Shown here: positions 1-5,264 of the stretch, piece by piece
How the letters are laid out: every line of letters begins with the position of its first letter
Numbering within the stretch: position 1 is the first letter of the stretch
Assembly: GCA_902771155.1 (NCBI GenBank)
Contig: CACXVS010000109.1
Span: 1 to 5,264, forward strand
Reading direction: 5' to 3'
Source of the DNA: an uncultured Prevotellaceae bacterium
GTDB lineage: Bacteria > Bacteroidota > Bacteroidia > Bacteroidales > Bacteroidaceae
Length of the DNA stretch: 5,264 bases
Notes under the pieces: model-generated
Database searches by the model: none
Seen by the model: the letters and a program-made list of their open reading frames with translations, nothing else
Told to the model about the DNA's origin: nothing
Program-made: the position numbers and the translations under genes

Positions 1-68
1 TTGGCGGATTGGGGAAAAAGGATTAATTTTGCAGGCGGAAAGGAATATCTGACTGATTCTGTAACAGA
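1..68. other. Left edge, no identifiable gene
   Basis: This short stretch precedes the first gene. On the + strand two frames close quickly (TAA at 24-26 and TGA at 50-52), and either could be the last codons of a gene that begins outside the window. The third frame stays open to 156 but would overlap the next gene deeply, so it is less likely. None of the short tails is recognisable. I see no promoter box or hairpin here, so the gene at 69 may be co-transcribed with an upstream gene. Confidence 0.4.
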
Positions 69-698
69 ATGGACGACAAAGCGTATCTGCAGCGCCTCAT
101 CAAGGAGGGAGAACATCAGCAACAGGACTTCAAGTATCGGGTGTCGGATGCCCTGAAGTTGGCCAAGTCGGTATCGGCTTTTGCGAATACTGACGGCGGG
201 CGGCTGTTGATCGGTGTACGCGACGACGGCTACATGTCGGGAGTCCGTTCGGAGGAGGAGATCTACATGATGCACCAGGCGGCTTACCGCTACTGCCGTC
301 CGGAGGCCAGCATCAAGTTCGACACTTATCACGTGGAAGGCCGTACTATCGTGGTGGCTACCGTGCCGCCATCGGGCAGGCGTCCCATCTGCGTTGTCGA
401 CAAGGAGGATAAGCCGCGCGCCTACATCCGCATAGCCGACGAGAACATCGTGGCTTCACCCGTACATCTGGCCATCTGGCGCGAGGCCCAGAATCCCCAG
501 GGGGTGATGATGACCTATACGGAGACCGTCAGTAAGCTTCTTGCCGCGATGGAGGGGCAGCGGCTCACGCTCAACCAGATCGTGAAGCGTTCGGGGATTG
601 CGCGCCACAAGGTGATTGCACTCCTGGCCCGGCTTATCCGCTTCAACATCGTGAGATGGGATTATGACGGACAGCAGTTCCTATTCCAGACGGTATAG
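69..698 (+). CDS. Schlafen AlbA_2 (AAA_4) domain protein with C-terminal winged helix
   Basis: A 209-residue cytosolic protein without signal peptide or membrane segment. Residues 14-54 carry the AlbA_2/divergent-AAA_4 signature: E14, the Q18-D-F-K22 stretch, then SAFANTDGG (36-44), LLIGV (46-50) and DDG (52-54). A beta-rich segment follows and ends in YIRIADEN (119-126), which matches the YIR-type motif late in this domain. Residues about 150-209 look like a winged helix-turn-helix (LTLNQIVKRSGIARHKV at 166-182, then a wing near 193-206). The family is usually described as putative DNA- or nucleic-acid-binding, sometimes as ATP-binding; many members are transcription regulators of unknown target. 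ATG at 69 is the only sensible start, because an in-frame TGA lies at 54-56. No clear Shine-Dalgarno is visible, which is common in this phylum. Function in the cell is not predictable from this window; regulation of a neighbour is only a guess. Confidence 0.85.
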   Translation: MDDKAYLQRLIKEGEHQQQDFKYRVSDALKLAKSVSAFANTDGGRLLIGVRDDGYMSGVRSEEEIYMMHQAAYRYCRPEASIKFDTYHVEGRTIVVATVPPSGRRPICVVDKEDKPRAYIRIADENIVASPVHLAIWREAQNPQGVMMTYTETVSKLLAAMEGQRLTLNQIVKRSGIARHKVIALLARLIRFNIVRWDYDGQQFLFQTV

Positions 699-763
699 CC
701 TGTTACTCAAACGTTTTCATGACTTTTTTCGGGGTAAAGTGAACAACGTGACGGAATAATTCG

Positions 764-771
764 TAACTTTG
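764..771 (+). promoter_or_regulatory. Bacteroidota -7 box upstream of the 81-aa gene
   Basis: TAACTTTG matches the phylum-specific -7 consensus TAnnTTTG exactly. It lies 40 bp before the ATG at 812, which predicts a leader of roughly 35 nt rich in A and T. No TTTG -33 element is present at the usual spacing of about 19-21 bp, so the upstream half is weak. The box suggests that the 81-aa gene has its own transcript. Confidence 0.6.
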
Positions 772-811
772 CACTCGAAAACAAAACAAACTATTTAATT
801 GATATACGACT

Positions 812-1057
812 ATGAGTAAGAAATTTGTTATTGGAGACCGTTTGAAGGATGAGTGGATCTCAGTACTCGACACAGAGAAGAAGAAGCTCGAGTTTACCAA
901 CCACCTGGCAACTGCCAAGGAATACCTGAAGGAGGAAGAGGCCAATGCTAATCTGAAGAAGATTCAGGAGACTGGCTACTTCAGCGACCTGCAGGTTTAC
1001 ATGAAAGAGGATAACAAGGCTTACAAGCCCGACGAGAGGGATTCGTTCCAGTCTTAA
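812..1057 (+). CDS. Small charged protein of unknown function
   Basis: I do not recognise this 81-residue protein. It is soluble by appearance, with no signal peptide or membrane segment, and is dominated by Lys, Glu and Asp. Residues about 21-52 look like amphipathic helix (EKKKLEF, AKEYLKEEEA, ANLKKIQE), and the C-terminus is polar and probably flexible. It is supported as real by an exact -7 promoter box 40 bp upstream, a start ATG after an A/T-rich leader, natural protein-like composition, and an end just before the convergent terminator. Minus-strand frames over the same stretch give leucine/phenylalanine-rich products typical of antisense readings of charged coding sequence. It is likely monocistronic. 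It could be a small regulator, a partner protein or a conserved family of unknown function; nothing here decides. Confidence 0.7.
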   Translation: MSKKFVIGDRLKDEWISVLDTEKKKLEFTNHLATAKEYLKEEEANANLKKIQETGYFSDLQVYMKEDNKAYKPDERDSFQS

Positions 1058-1104
1058 GAAGGTATAGGAAAAACAAGGTAAAAAGTAAAGGGTAAGAAAG
1101 AAAA

Positions 1105-1131
1105 GAGGGTGTGTCAAAATGGCACACCCTC
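1105..1131 (-). terminator. Rho-independent terminator of the mutAB operon
   Basis: A perfect 9-bp stem pairs GAGGGTGTG (1105-1113) with CACACCCTC (1123-1131) around a 9-nt loop. Read on the minus strand it begins 10 nt after the mutB stop codon and is followed by a T-rich tract (TTTTCTTTCTT), the classic intrinsic terminator layout. On the plus strand the hairpin follows the 81-aa gene by about 47 nt but lacks a downstream T-tract, so efficient termination in that direction is less likely. Confidence 0.85.
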
Positions 1132-1141
1132 ATTCATTGTA

Positions 1142-1618
1142 CTACTCTTTGTCGAGCAGGATCTTCATCATCTCGCAAGCGGCCTTGGCCACAGAGGTAC
1201 CGGGACCGAAGATGGCAGCGACGCCAGCCTTGTAGAGGAAGTCGTAATCCTGGGCAGGAATCACACCGCCGGCAATTACCATAATGTCCTCACGCCCAAG
1301 CTTTTTCAGTTCTTCAATCAACTGAGGGATGAGGGTCTTGTGGCCAGCTGCCAGTGAAGAGGCACCCACCACGTGAACGTCGTTCTCGACAGCCTCGCGG
1401 GCAGCCTCGGCAGGTGTCTGGAACAGCGGTCCCATATCCACGTCGAAGCCACAATCGGCATAACCGGTAGCCACAACCTTTGCACCACGGTCGTGACCAT
1501 CCTGACCCATCTTGGCGATGAAGATACGAGGACGGCGACCTTCCTTCTCTGCGAACTCATCGGTCAGCTTGCATGCCAACTCGAAGTCGCTATCGTTCTT
1601 AGATTCTGAACTATACAC
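1142..1618 (-). CDS. mutB: Methylmalonyl-CoA mutase large subunit, C-terminal B12-binding fragment of broken mutB
   Basis: This 158-residue reading frame encodes the adenosylcobalamin-binding domain of MutB. The cobalamin motif DGHDRG is at residues 40-45 within [13 protein letters not shown]. By alignment from memory with Propionibacterium shermanii MutB, K36, D40 and H42 match Lys604, Asp608 and the cobalt-ligating His610. The downstream ASSLAAGH (86-93) and AGGVIP (116-121) motifs of the Rossmann-like fold are also intact. GTG at 1618 is only the first start-like codon. The homologous frame continues upstream without a stop to about 1706, adding 29 residues that read as family sequence ([12 protein letters not shown], then [13 protein letters not shown]). 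No ATG and no ribosome binding site suit independent translation, so this is most likely the 3' part of a frameshifted mutB. Alternatively the break is a sequencing or assembly error and the domain belongs to an intact protein. Transcription ends at the hairpin just downstream. Confidence 0.85.
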   Translation of the reverse strand: MYSSESKNDSDFELACKLTDEFAEKEGRRPRIFIAKMGQDGHDRGAKVVATGYADCGFDVDMGPLFQTPAEAAREAVENDVHVVGASSLAAGHKTLIPQLIEELKKLGREDIMVIAGGVIPAQDYDFLYKAGVAAIFGPGTSVAKAACEMMKILLDKE

Positions 1619-1682
1619 GCCTGAAATTGTTCTGATTACTGCTTTATAACGGCCTACGATCTCTTCGCAGGCATCTGAAATC

Positions 1683-3221
1683 TCACCAAGGGTACAACGC
1701 AGCTGGGGCAGCCTGGCAGGCAGCCTCGTCGCGCTTGCTGCGAACCTCCTTCAGGCTCTCCTCCTGCTGCTTGCGTACAGCGGTATTGTCGACCTCGAGG
1801 ATATCGATAGGATCCTCGTGCTCAAGACGATACTTGTTGGTACCCACGATAGTCTGGACGCCTGAGTCGATACGAGCCTGTGTGCGGGCAGCAGCCTCCT
1901 CGATACGCATCTTGGGCAGACCGGTCTCGATGGCCTTGGCCATACCGCCCAGCTTCTCAATCTCCTGGATGTGCTCCCAAGCCTTGTGAACCAGCTCGTT
2001 GGTCAGGGTCTCAACATAGTAGCTACCAGCCCATGGGTCGATCTGCTTGCAGACCTTAGTCTCGTTCTGGATGTAGATCTGGGTGTTACGGGCGATACGA
2101 GCCGAGAAGTCGGTAGGCAGGGCAATAGCCTCATCAAGAGCGTTGGTATGCAGCGACTGAGTGTGACCCAGCACGGCAGCCATAGCCTCGATACAGGTAC
2201 GACCCACGTTGTTGAAGGGATCCTGCTCGGTGAGCGACCAACCAGAGGTCTGTGAGTGGGTACGCAGGGCGAGCGACTTCGGGTTCTTGGCACCGAAGCT
2301 CTTCACGATCTTAGCCCACAGCAGACGGCCTGCACGCATCTTGGCAATCTCCATGAAGTGGTTCATACCGATAGCCCAGAAGAACGACAGACGCGGAGCG
2401 AAGGCATCCACATCGATACCGGCATTCACACCAGTACGCAGGTAGTCCATACCGTCGGCAAGGGTGTAAGCCAACTCGATGTCAGCCGTTGCACCAGCCT
2501 CCTGCATGTGATAGCCTGAGATGGAGATGCTGTTGAACTTAGGCATCTTCTGCGAAGTGTACTCGAAGATATCAGCGATGATCTTCATTGAGAATGCAGG
2601 GGGATAGATATAGGTGTTACGCACCATGAACTCCTTCAGGATATCGTTCTGGATGGTTCCAGCCATCTCCTCGAGCTGAGCACCCTGCTCAAGACCGGCC
2701 ACGATGTAGAATGCCAGGATAGGCAGCACGGCACCGTTCATGGTCATCGACACAGACATCTTATTCAAGGGGATACCGCTGAAGAGTACCTTCATGTTCT
2801 CCTCGTTACAGATACTCACACCAGCCTTACCTACATCGCCCACCACACGGGCGTTGTCGGGGTCGTAACCACGGTGCGTCGGCAGGTCGAAGGCTACAGA
2901 AAGGCCCTTCTGACCAGAAGCGAGGTTACGGCGATAGAATGCATTCGACTCCTCGGCAGTAGAGAATCCGGCATACTGACGGATAGTCCACGGGCGGAAC
3001 GGATACATCATACTGTACGGACCACGCAAATAGGGAGGGATACCGGCTGTGAAGTCGAGGTGCTCCATACCTTCGAGGTCTTCTTTCGTGTAGACAGGAC
3101 GAACCTCGATGTGCTCGGGGGTCTTCCAGTTTTCTACAATACCATTGTCTTTAATCCACTTGGCACCATCCTGAGCCTTGATGCCTGCATAGATATCAAT
3201 ATCTTTAAACTGTTTACGCAT
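1683..3221 (-). CDS. mutB: Methylmalonyl-CoA mutase large subunit, N-terminal barrel fragment of broken mutB
   Basis: These 512 codons encode the substrate-binding (beta/alpha)8 barrel of MutB, the catalytic subunit that rearranges succinyl-CoA and (R)-methylmalonyl-CoA using adenosylcobalamin. Family landmarks are intact: [18 protein letters not shown] (76-93), whose Y83 corresponds to active-site Tyr89 of P. shermanii; R201 in VRNTYIYPP (Arg207); H238 in [15 protein letters not shown] (His244); and [12 protein letters not shown] (319-330). Homology runs to A505, after which seven off-frame residues lead to a TGA at 1683-1685. Normal MutB has about 715 residues and continues into the B12 domain, which here lies in another frame downstream. 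Without it this product should not catalyse the reaction. The ATG at 3221 is supported by an AGGAG motif 9 nt upstream. It is the second gene of the operon, 19 bp after mutA. No other damage is visible. Confidence 0.9.
   Translation of the reverse strand: MRKQFKDIDIYAGIKAQDGAKWIKDNGIVENWKTPEHIEVRPVYTKEDLEGMEHLDFTAGIPPYLRGPYSMMYPFRPWTIRQYAGFSTAEESNAFYRRNLASGQKGLSVAFDLPTHRGYDPDNARVVGDVGKAGVSICNEENMKVLFSGIPLNKMSVSMTMNGAVLPILAFYIVAGLEQGAQLEEMAGTIQNDILKEFMVRNTYIYPPAFSMKIIADIFEYTSQKMPKFNSISISGYHMQEAGATADIELAYTLADGMDYLRTGVNAGIDVDAFAPRLSFFWAIGMNHFMEIAKMRAGRLLWAKIVKSFGAKNPKSLALRTHSQTSGWSLTEQDPFNNVGRTCIEAMAAVLGHTQSLHTNALDEAIALPTDFSARIARNTQIYIQNETKVCKQIDPWAGSYYVETLTNELVHKAWEHIQEIEKLGGMAKAIETGLPKMRIEEAAARTQARIDSGVQTIVGTNKYRLEHEDPIDILEVDNTAVRKQQEESLKEVRSKRDEAACQAAPAALYPW
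1700..1726 (-). other. Frameshift/deletion junction inside mutB
   Basis: On the coding strand the MutB frame is in register through A504-A505 (GCT GCC). One extra C sits near 1706, and the homologous sequence then resumes one frame over as CAG CTG CGT TGT ACC (Q-L-R-C-T). Adding 505, 29 and 158 residues gives 692, about 23 fewer than the roughly 715 expected, so about 68 nt are missing as well as the frame being changed. An 8-bp direct repeat (GGCAGCCT on the + strand, at 1707-1714 and 1719-1726) lies next to the junction, and a run of four G (1705-1708) sits on it. Repeat-mediated deletion is plausible; the missing length is an estimate from remembered family length. Confidence 0.75.
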
Positions 3222-3230
3222 AATTCAAGT

Positions 3231-3235
3231 CTCCT
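3231..3235 (-). promoter_or_regulatory. Ribosome binding site of mutB
   Basis: The coding-strand sequence AGGAG lies within the 19-bp gap between the mutA stop and the mutB ATG, with 9 nt to the start codon. It supports the chosen mutB start and fits translation from a bicistronic mutAB mRNA. A Shine-Dalgarno this clear is not seen before the other genes in the window. Confidence 0.6.
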
Positions 3236-3240
3236 ATTCT

Positions 3241-5091
3241 TTAAATATATTCCTTCAAAGTCTCGAGTACGTTGCACTTTACGTGAACAAAGTTCTCGAT
3301 GCCGGCAGCCTTTAGGTCTTCCATGCAGGCAGGCGCACCAGCCACTACGAACATGGCGCGACCATCGAGGTACTTAAAGGCAGGGATAGCATACTCGGCA
3401 TACTCATCATCGCTCGAGCAGATAACCACGATATCGGCCTTAGCTTCCAAAGCAGCATCAACACCCTCTTCAACGGTCTTGAATCCAAGGTTATCAATCA
3501 CTTTATAGCCAGCACAAGCCAGGAAGTTGCACGAGAACTGTGCACGAGCCTGACGCATGGCCAGATTACCAATGGTCAGCATAAAGGCTGTAGGCACCTT
3601 GGTCTCCTCGGTATGGATACGGAGGTCTTCGAAATCAGCAGCCAGACGAGTAGTCTCAATAGCCTTGAATGGCACACTCTCCTCACCATGATGATGCACA
3701 CCACCACAACCACAGTTATGCTTATAGGCACGCTTACCCTCACTCTTCTCCGTGAAGTTGGGGAACTGGTTGGTACCCAACAGGAACTCCTTACGCTTGG
3801 CAGCATCGCCGTGGCGCTTCACGTTGGTAGCATTGATATCGTCCTGAATAGTTCCAGCCTTGATGGCAGCGAGGAAACCTCCCTCTTCTTCCACCTTCAG
3901 GAATATCTTCCAGGCCTCAGTAGCCAAAGCATCAGTCAGATGCTCAATATAATAAGAACCTGCTGATGGGTCGACGATACGGTCAAAATGGCTCTCCTCC
4001 TTAATCAGCAACTGCTGGTTGCGGGCAATACGCTCCGAGAAGTCGGTAGCCTCCTCGTAAGGTGCATCGAAAGGTGTTACCACCATCGAGTGAACACTAC
4101 CCAGGGCAGCACTCATCGCCTCGGTCTGCGAACGCAAAAGGTTTACATAGCTGTCGAACAGCGTCTGGTTATAAGTAGAGGTAGTAGCGTTGATAATCAT
4201 CTTGCAGGCGCAGTCGCACTTAGGCTCATACTGCTTTACAATCTGAGCCCAGAGCAAACGGGCGGCACGGAACTTGGCAATCTCCATGAAATAGTTCTCG
4301 CTAACGCCCATATTGAACTTTATGCTCTTCGCAGCAGTATCAACATCAACACCAGCATCAGTCAACTGCTGCAGATATTCGTTACCCCAAGCCAACGCAT
4401 AGCCCAACTCCTGTACGATATAAGCACCAGCATTATTAAGGGCATCACTATGAACCACAATACCACGGAAGTTGGGATACTCCTTGAGCGACTCGGCCAG
4501 CTTAGGCCCGAATGCCAGGATAGGCGACACATCCTTACCCTTGAGTACCATTTTCTTCATGGGGTCCCATTCGATAGAGCCCACAATCTTATCCTTGTCG
4601 TATCCTTTCTTCTGCCAATAGGTTTTGAGGATTTCTGCCAGTTCGAGCGAATGACGCTGACAGGTAGAGAAGTTCACCTCAACATACTCACAATAGATAC
4701 CCTCGAGCAAAGTCTCGACTGTATCCATAGATACCATATTACCAGGAATCTTGAAACCTAACGAGTCGATACCCTTATTCAGGATGTCGAGTGCCTTAGC
4801 GTTTGCAGCCTTTGGATCGCTGGCATCAATATTCTGACGGACATACCACTCATTTGAGTCCTTCTTGTTTCCACGTACAAACGGAAACTCTCCAGGGAGA
4901 GCATCTGGTGTCTTCAGGTTCGCCAAATCTTCACGGCGGTAGAAAGGTTGCACATTAAAACCTTCGTTGGTTCTCCATACCAAGCGTTTCTGGAAGTCGG
5001 CACCTTTCAGGTCAACCTCAATCTTGTCGAGCCATTCCTGTTTGGTCGGCGCAGCGAACTCGGTAAAGAGCTTCTCCTTTTTGTTTGACAT
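3241..5091 (-). CDS. mutA: Methylmalonyl-CoA mutase small (beta) subunit
   Basis: A 616-residue cytosolic protein, close to the usual length of MutA. It pairs with MutB in the heterodimeric mutase that interconverts succinyl-CoA and (R)-methylmalonyl-CoA for propionate formation. The barrel spans about residues 30-440, with family stretches such as SENYFMEIAKFRAARLLWAQ (264-283), FSERIARNQQ (351-360) and IVDPSAGSYYIE (372-383). A degenerate B12-like domain occupies about 500-616. Where MutB has DGHDRG this subunit reads GNLAMRQARAQF (508-519), so the cobalt-ligating His is absent, as expected for the non-catalytic subunit. Two cysteine/histidine clusters stand out: KCDCACK (291-297), and HNCGCGGVHHH (458-468) in the linker between the domains. 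The ATG at 5091 opens the operon, about 40 nt below a good promoter; mutB follows after 19 bp. The gene is intact. It is unlikely to be active alone if mutB is really broken. Confidence 0.95.
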   Translation of the reverse strand: MSNKKEKLFTEFAAPTKQEWLDKIEVDLKGADFQKRLVWRTNEGFNVQPFYRREDLANLKTPDALPGEFPFVRGNKKDSNEWYVRQNIDASDPKAANAKALDILNKGIDSLGFKIPGNMVSMDTVETLLEGIYCEYVEVNFSTCQRHSLELAEILKTYWQKKGYDKDKIVGSIEWDPMKKMVLKGKDVSPILAFGPKLAESLKEYPNFRGIVVHSDALNNAGAYIVQELGYALAWGNEYLQQLTDAGVDVDTAAKSIKFNMGVSENYFMEIAKFRAARLLWAQIVKQYEPKCDCACKMIINATTSTYNQTLFDSYVNLLRSQTEAMSAALGSVHSMVVTPFDAPYEEATDFSERIARNQQLLIKEESHFDRIVDPSAGSYYIEHLTDALATEAWKIFLKVEEEGGFLAAIKAGTIQDDINATNVKRHGDAAKRKEFLLGTNQFPNFTEKSEGKRAYKHNCGCGGVHHHGEESVPFKAIETTRLAADFEDLRIHTEETKVPTAFMLTIGNLAMRQARAQFSCNFLACAGYKVIDNLGFKTVEEGVDAALEAKADIVVICSSDDEYAEYAIPAFKYLDGRAMFVVAGAPACMEDLKAAGIENFVHVKCNVLETLKEYI

Positions 5092-5135
5092 AATTTCTTA
5101 GAGTATTATTAATATAAGTTTTAAGTTCTAGATTG

Positions 5136-5167
5136 CAAAGATAAGCAGAATATCTGAAACCAACAAA
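5136..5167 (-). promoter_or_regulatory. Bacteroidota promoter of mutAB
   Basis: On the minus strand a TTTG (-33 element, 5164-5167) is followed after 20 bp by TATCTTTG (5136-5143), an exact match to the TAnnTTTG -7 consensus of this phylum. Initiation is expected near 5130, giving a leader of about 40 nt before the mutA ATG. That leader is too short to hold a cobalamin riboswitch, and no B12-box-like element is visible, so the sequence gives no sign of direct B12 control. Confidence 0.75.
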
Positions 5168-5219
5168 CGAAAAGAGGGAAAAAATCATATTTATTTTTTT
5201 ATTATTCACAATTATTTCT

Positions 5220-5227
5220 TACTTTTG
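5220..5227 (+). promoter_or_regulatory. Bacteroidota -7 box for the rightward gene at the window edge
   Basis: TACTTTTG fits TAnnTTTG. The -33 region at the right distance is only a run of T (5194-5200), a partial match to TTTG. The box lies just 7 bp before the ATG at 5235, so transcription would start almost at the start codon. It is divergent from the mutAB promoter within a 143-bp A/T-rich intergenic region. Confidence 0.55.
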
Positions 5228-5234
5228 CACCATT

Positions 5235-5264
5235 ATGACAAACAAGCAACAAGAATACGACGAG
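5235..5264 (+). CDS. Start of a rightward gene, cut by the window edge
   Basis: Ten open codons (MTNKQQEYDE) begin with ATG right after a phylum-type -7 box and run off the window. The polar, charged N-terminus suggests a cytosolic protein, but ten residues are too few for identification and I do not assign a family. The gene is divergent from mutAB. The start is supported only by its position relative to the promoter; a downstream start outside the window is possible. Confidence 0.45.
   Translation, partial: MTNKQQEYDE

Noticed and set aside
699..763. Possible terminator after the AlbA_2 gene (AAACGTTT palindrome and a run of T at 724-729)
   Set aside because: The palindrome is short and A/T-rich with no GC-rich stem directly before the T-run, so a functional hairpin is not supported.
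703..945. Minus-strand 80-codon frame near the small gene
   Set aside because: It overlaps the promoter box and 5' half of the 81-aa gene, has low-complexity Ser/Phe-rich sequence and no start signals.
860..1117. Minus-strand frame encoding a hydrophobic, Leu/Phe-rich 85-residue peptide that could pass for a membrane protein
   Set aside because: It starts inside the mutAB terminator stem and is the antisense of the charged 81-aa gene; reversing Lys/Glu codons yields Leu/Phe-rich text.
1683..1712. Programmed ribosomal frameshifting to join the two mutB pieces
   Set aside because: No convincing slippery heptamer or downstream pseudoknot is visible, and about 23 family residues would still be missing, which frameshifting does not explain.
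2874..3377. Open + strand frame (167 codons) crossing the mutB/mutA boundary on the opposite strand
   Set aside because: Antisense to two recognised genes, rich in Arg, and lacks any promoter or family resemblance.
3988..4761. Long open + strand frame (257 codons) antisense to mutA
   Set aside because: It lies wholly opposite a strongly conserved mutA reading frame, its product resembles no family, and there is no promoter or ribosome binding site before it. It is a by-product of mutA codon use.
5092..5135. Possible cobalamin riboswitch before mutA
   Set aside because: The predicted leader is only about 40 nt, A/T-rich and without B12-box or stem structure; the known riboswitch needs far more sequence.
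5018..5209. Minus-strand 63-codon frame covering the mutA start and its promoter
   Set aside because: It overlaps the 5' end of mutA in another frame and would start upstream of the mutAB promoter; the product is not protein-like.

Overview
The window looks like chromosomal DNA from a Bacteroidota member, probably a Prevotella/Bacteroides-type gut anaerobe. The evidence is the Bacteroidota-type promoter boxes (TAnnTTTG) in three intergenic regions, the style of the methylmalonyl-CoA mutase subunits (two adjacent genes, mutA then mutB), and the mostly weak ribosome binding sites. The genus is an inference from protein character; no phylogenetic marker is present.

Layout. Positions 1-68 hold no complete gene. 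Positions 69-698 (+) encode a Schlafen/AlbA_2-type (AAA_4) protein with a C-terminal winged-helix-like region. After a short intergenic stretch with a promoter box, 812-1057 (+) encodes an 81-residue, highly charged protein of unknown function. A 9-bp GC-rich hairpin at 1105-1131 separates this gene from the convergent mut operon and is placed to terminate the latter. Positions 1142-5091 (-) are the mutAB operon: mutA (5091 to 3241, intact, 616 aa) is followed after 19 bp by mutB (3221 to 1142). Positions 5092-5234 are a divergent intergenic region with a well-formed promoter for mutAB and a promoter box for a rightward gene, of which only the first ten codons lie in the window.

Function. MutA and MutB form the heterodimeric adenosylcobalamin-dependent methylmalonyl-CoA mutase, which interconverts succinyl-CoA and (R)-methylmalonyl-CoA. 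In this phylum it is the entry to succinate-to-propionate fermentation. MutB carries catalysis and B12 binding; MutA is the degenerate structural partner.

Main anomaly. mutB is broken as written. Its reading frame shifts near position 1706, in the linker between the substrate-binding barrel and the B12-binding domain. The two pieces are otherwise undamaged. Rejoining them gives about 692 residues, roughly 23 short of the family length of about 715 (from memory), so a deletion of about 68 nt beside an 8-bp direct repeat fits better than a simple one-base indel. It is either a very recent loss-of-function mutation or an assembly error. I found no mobile element, CRISPR array, RNA gene or recognisable new system.
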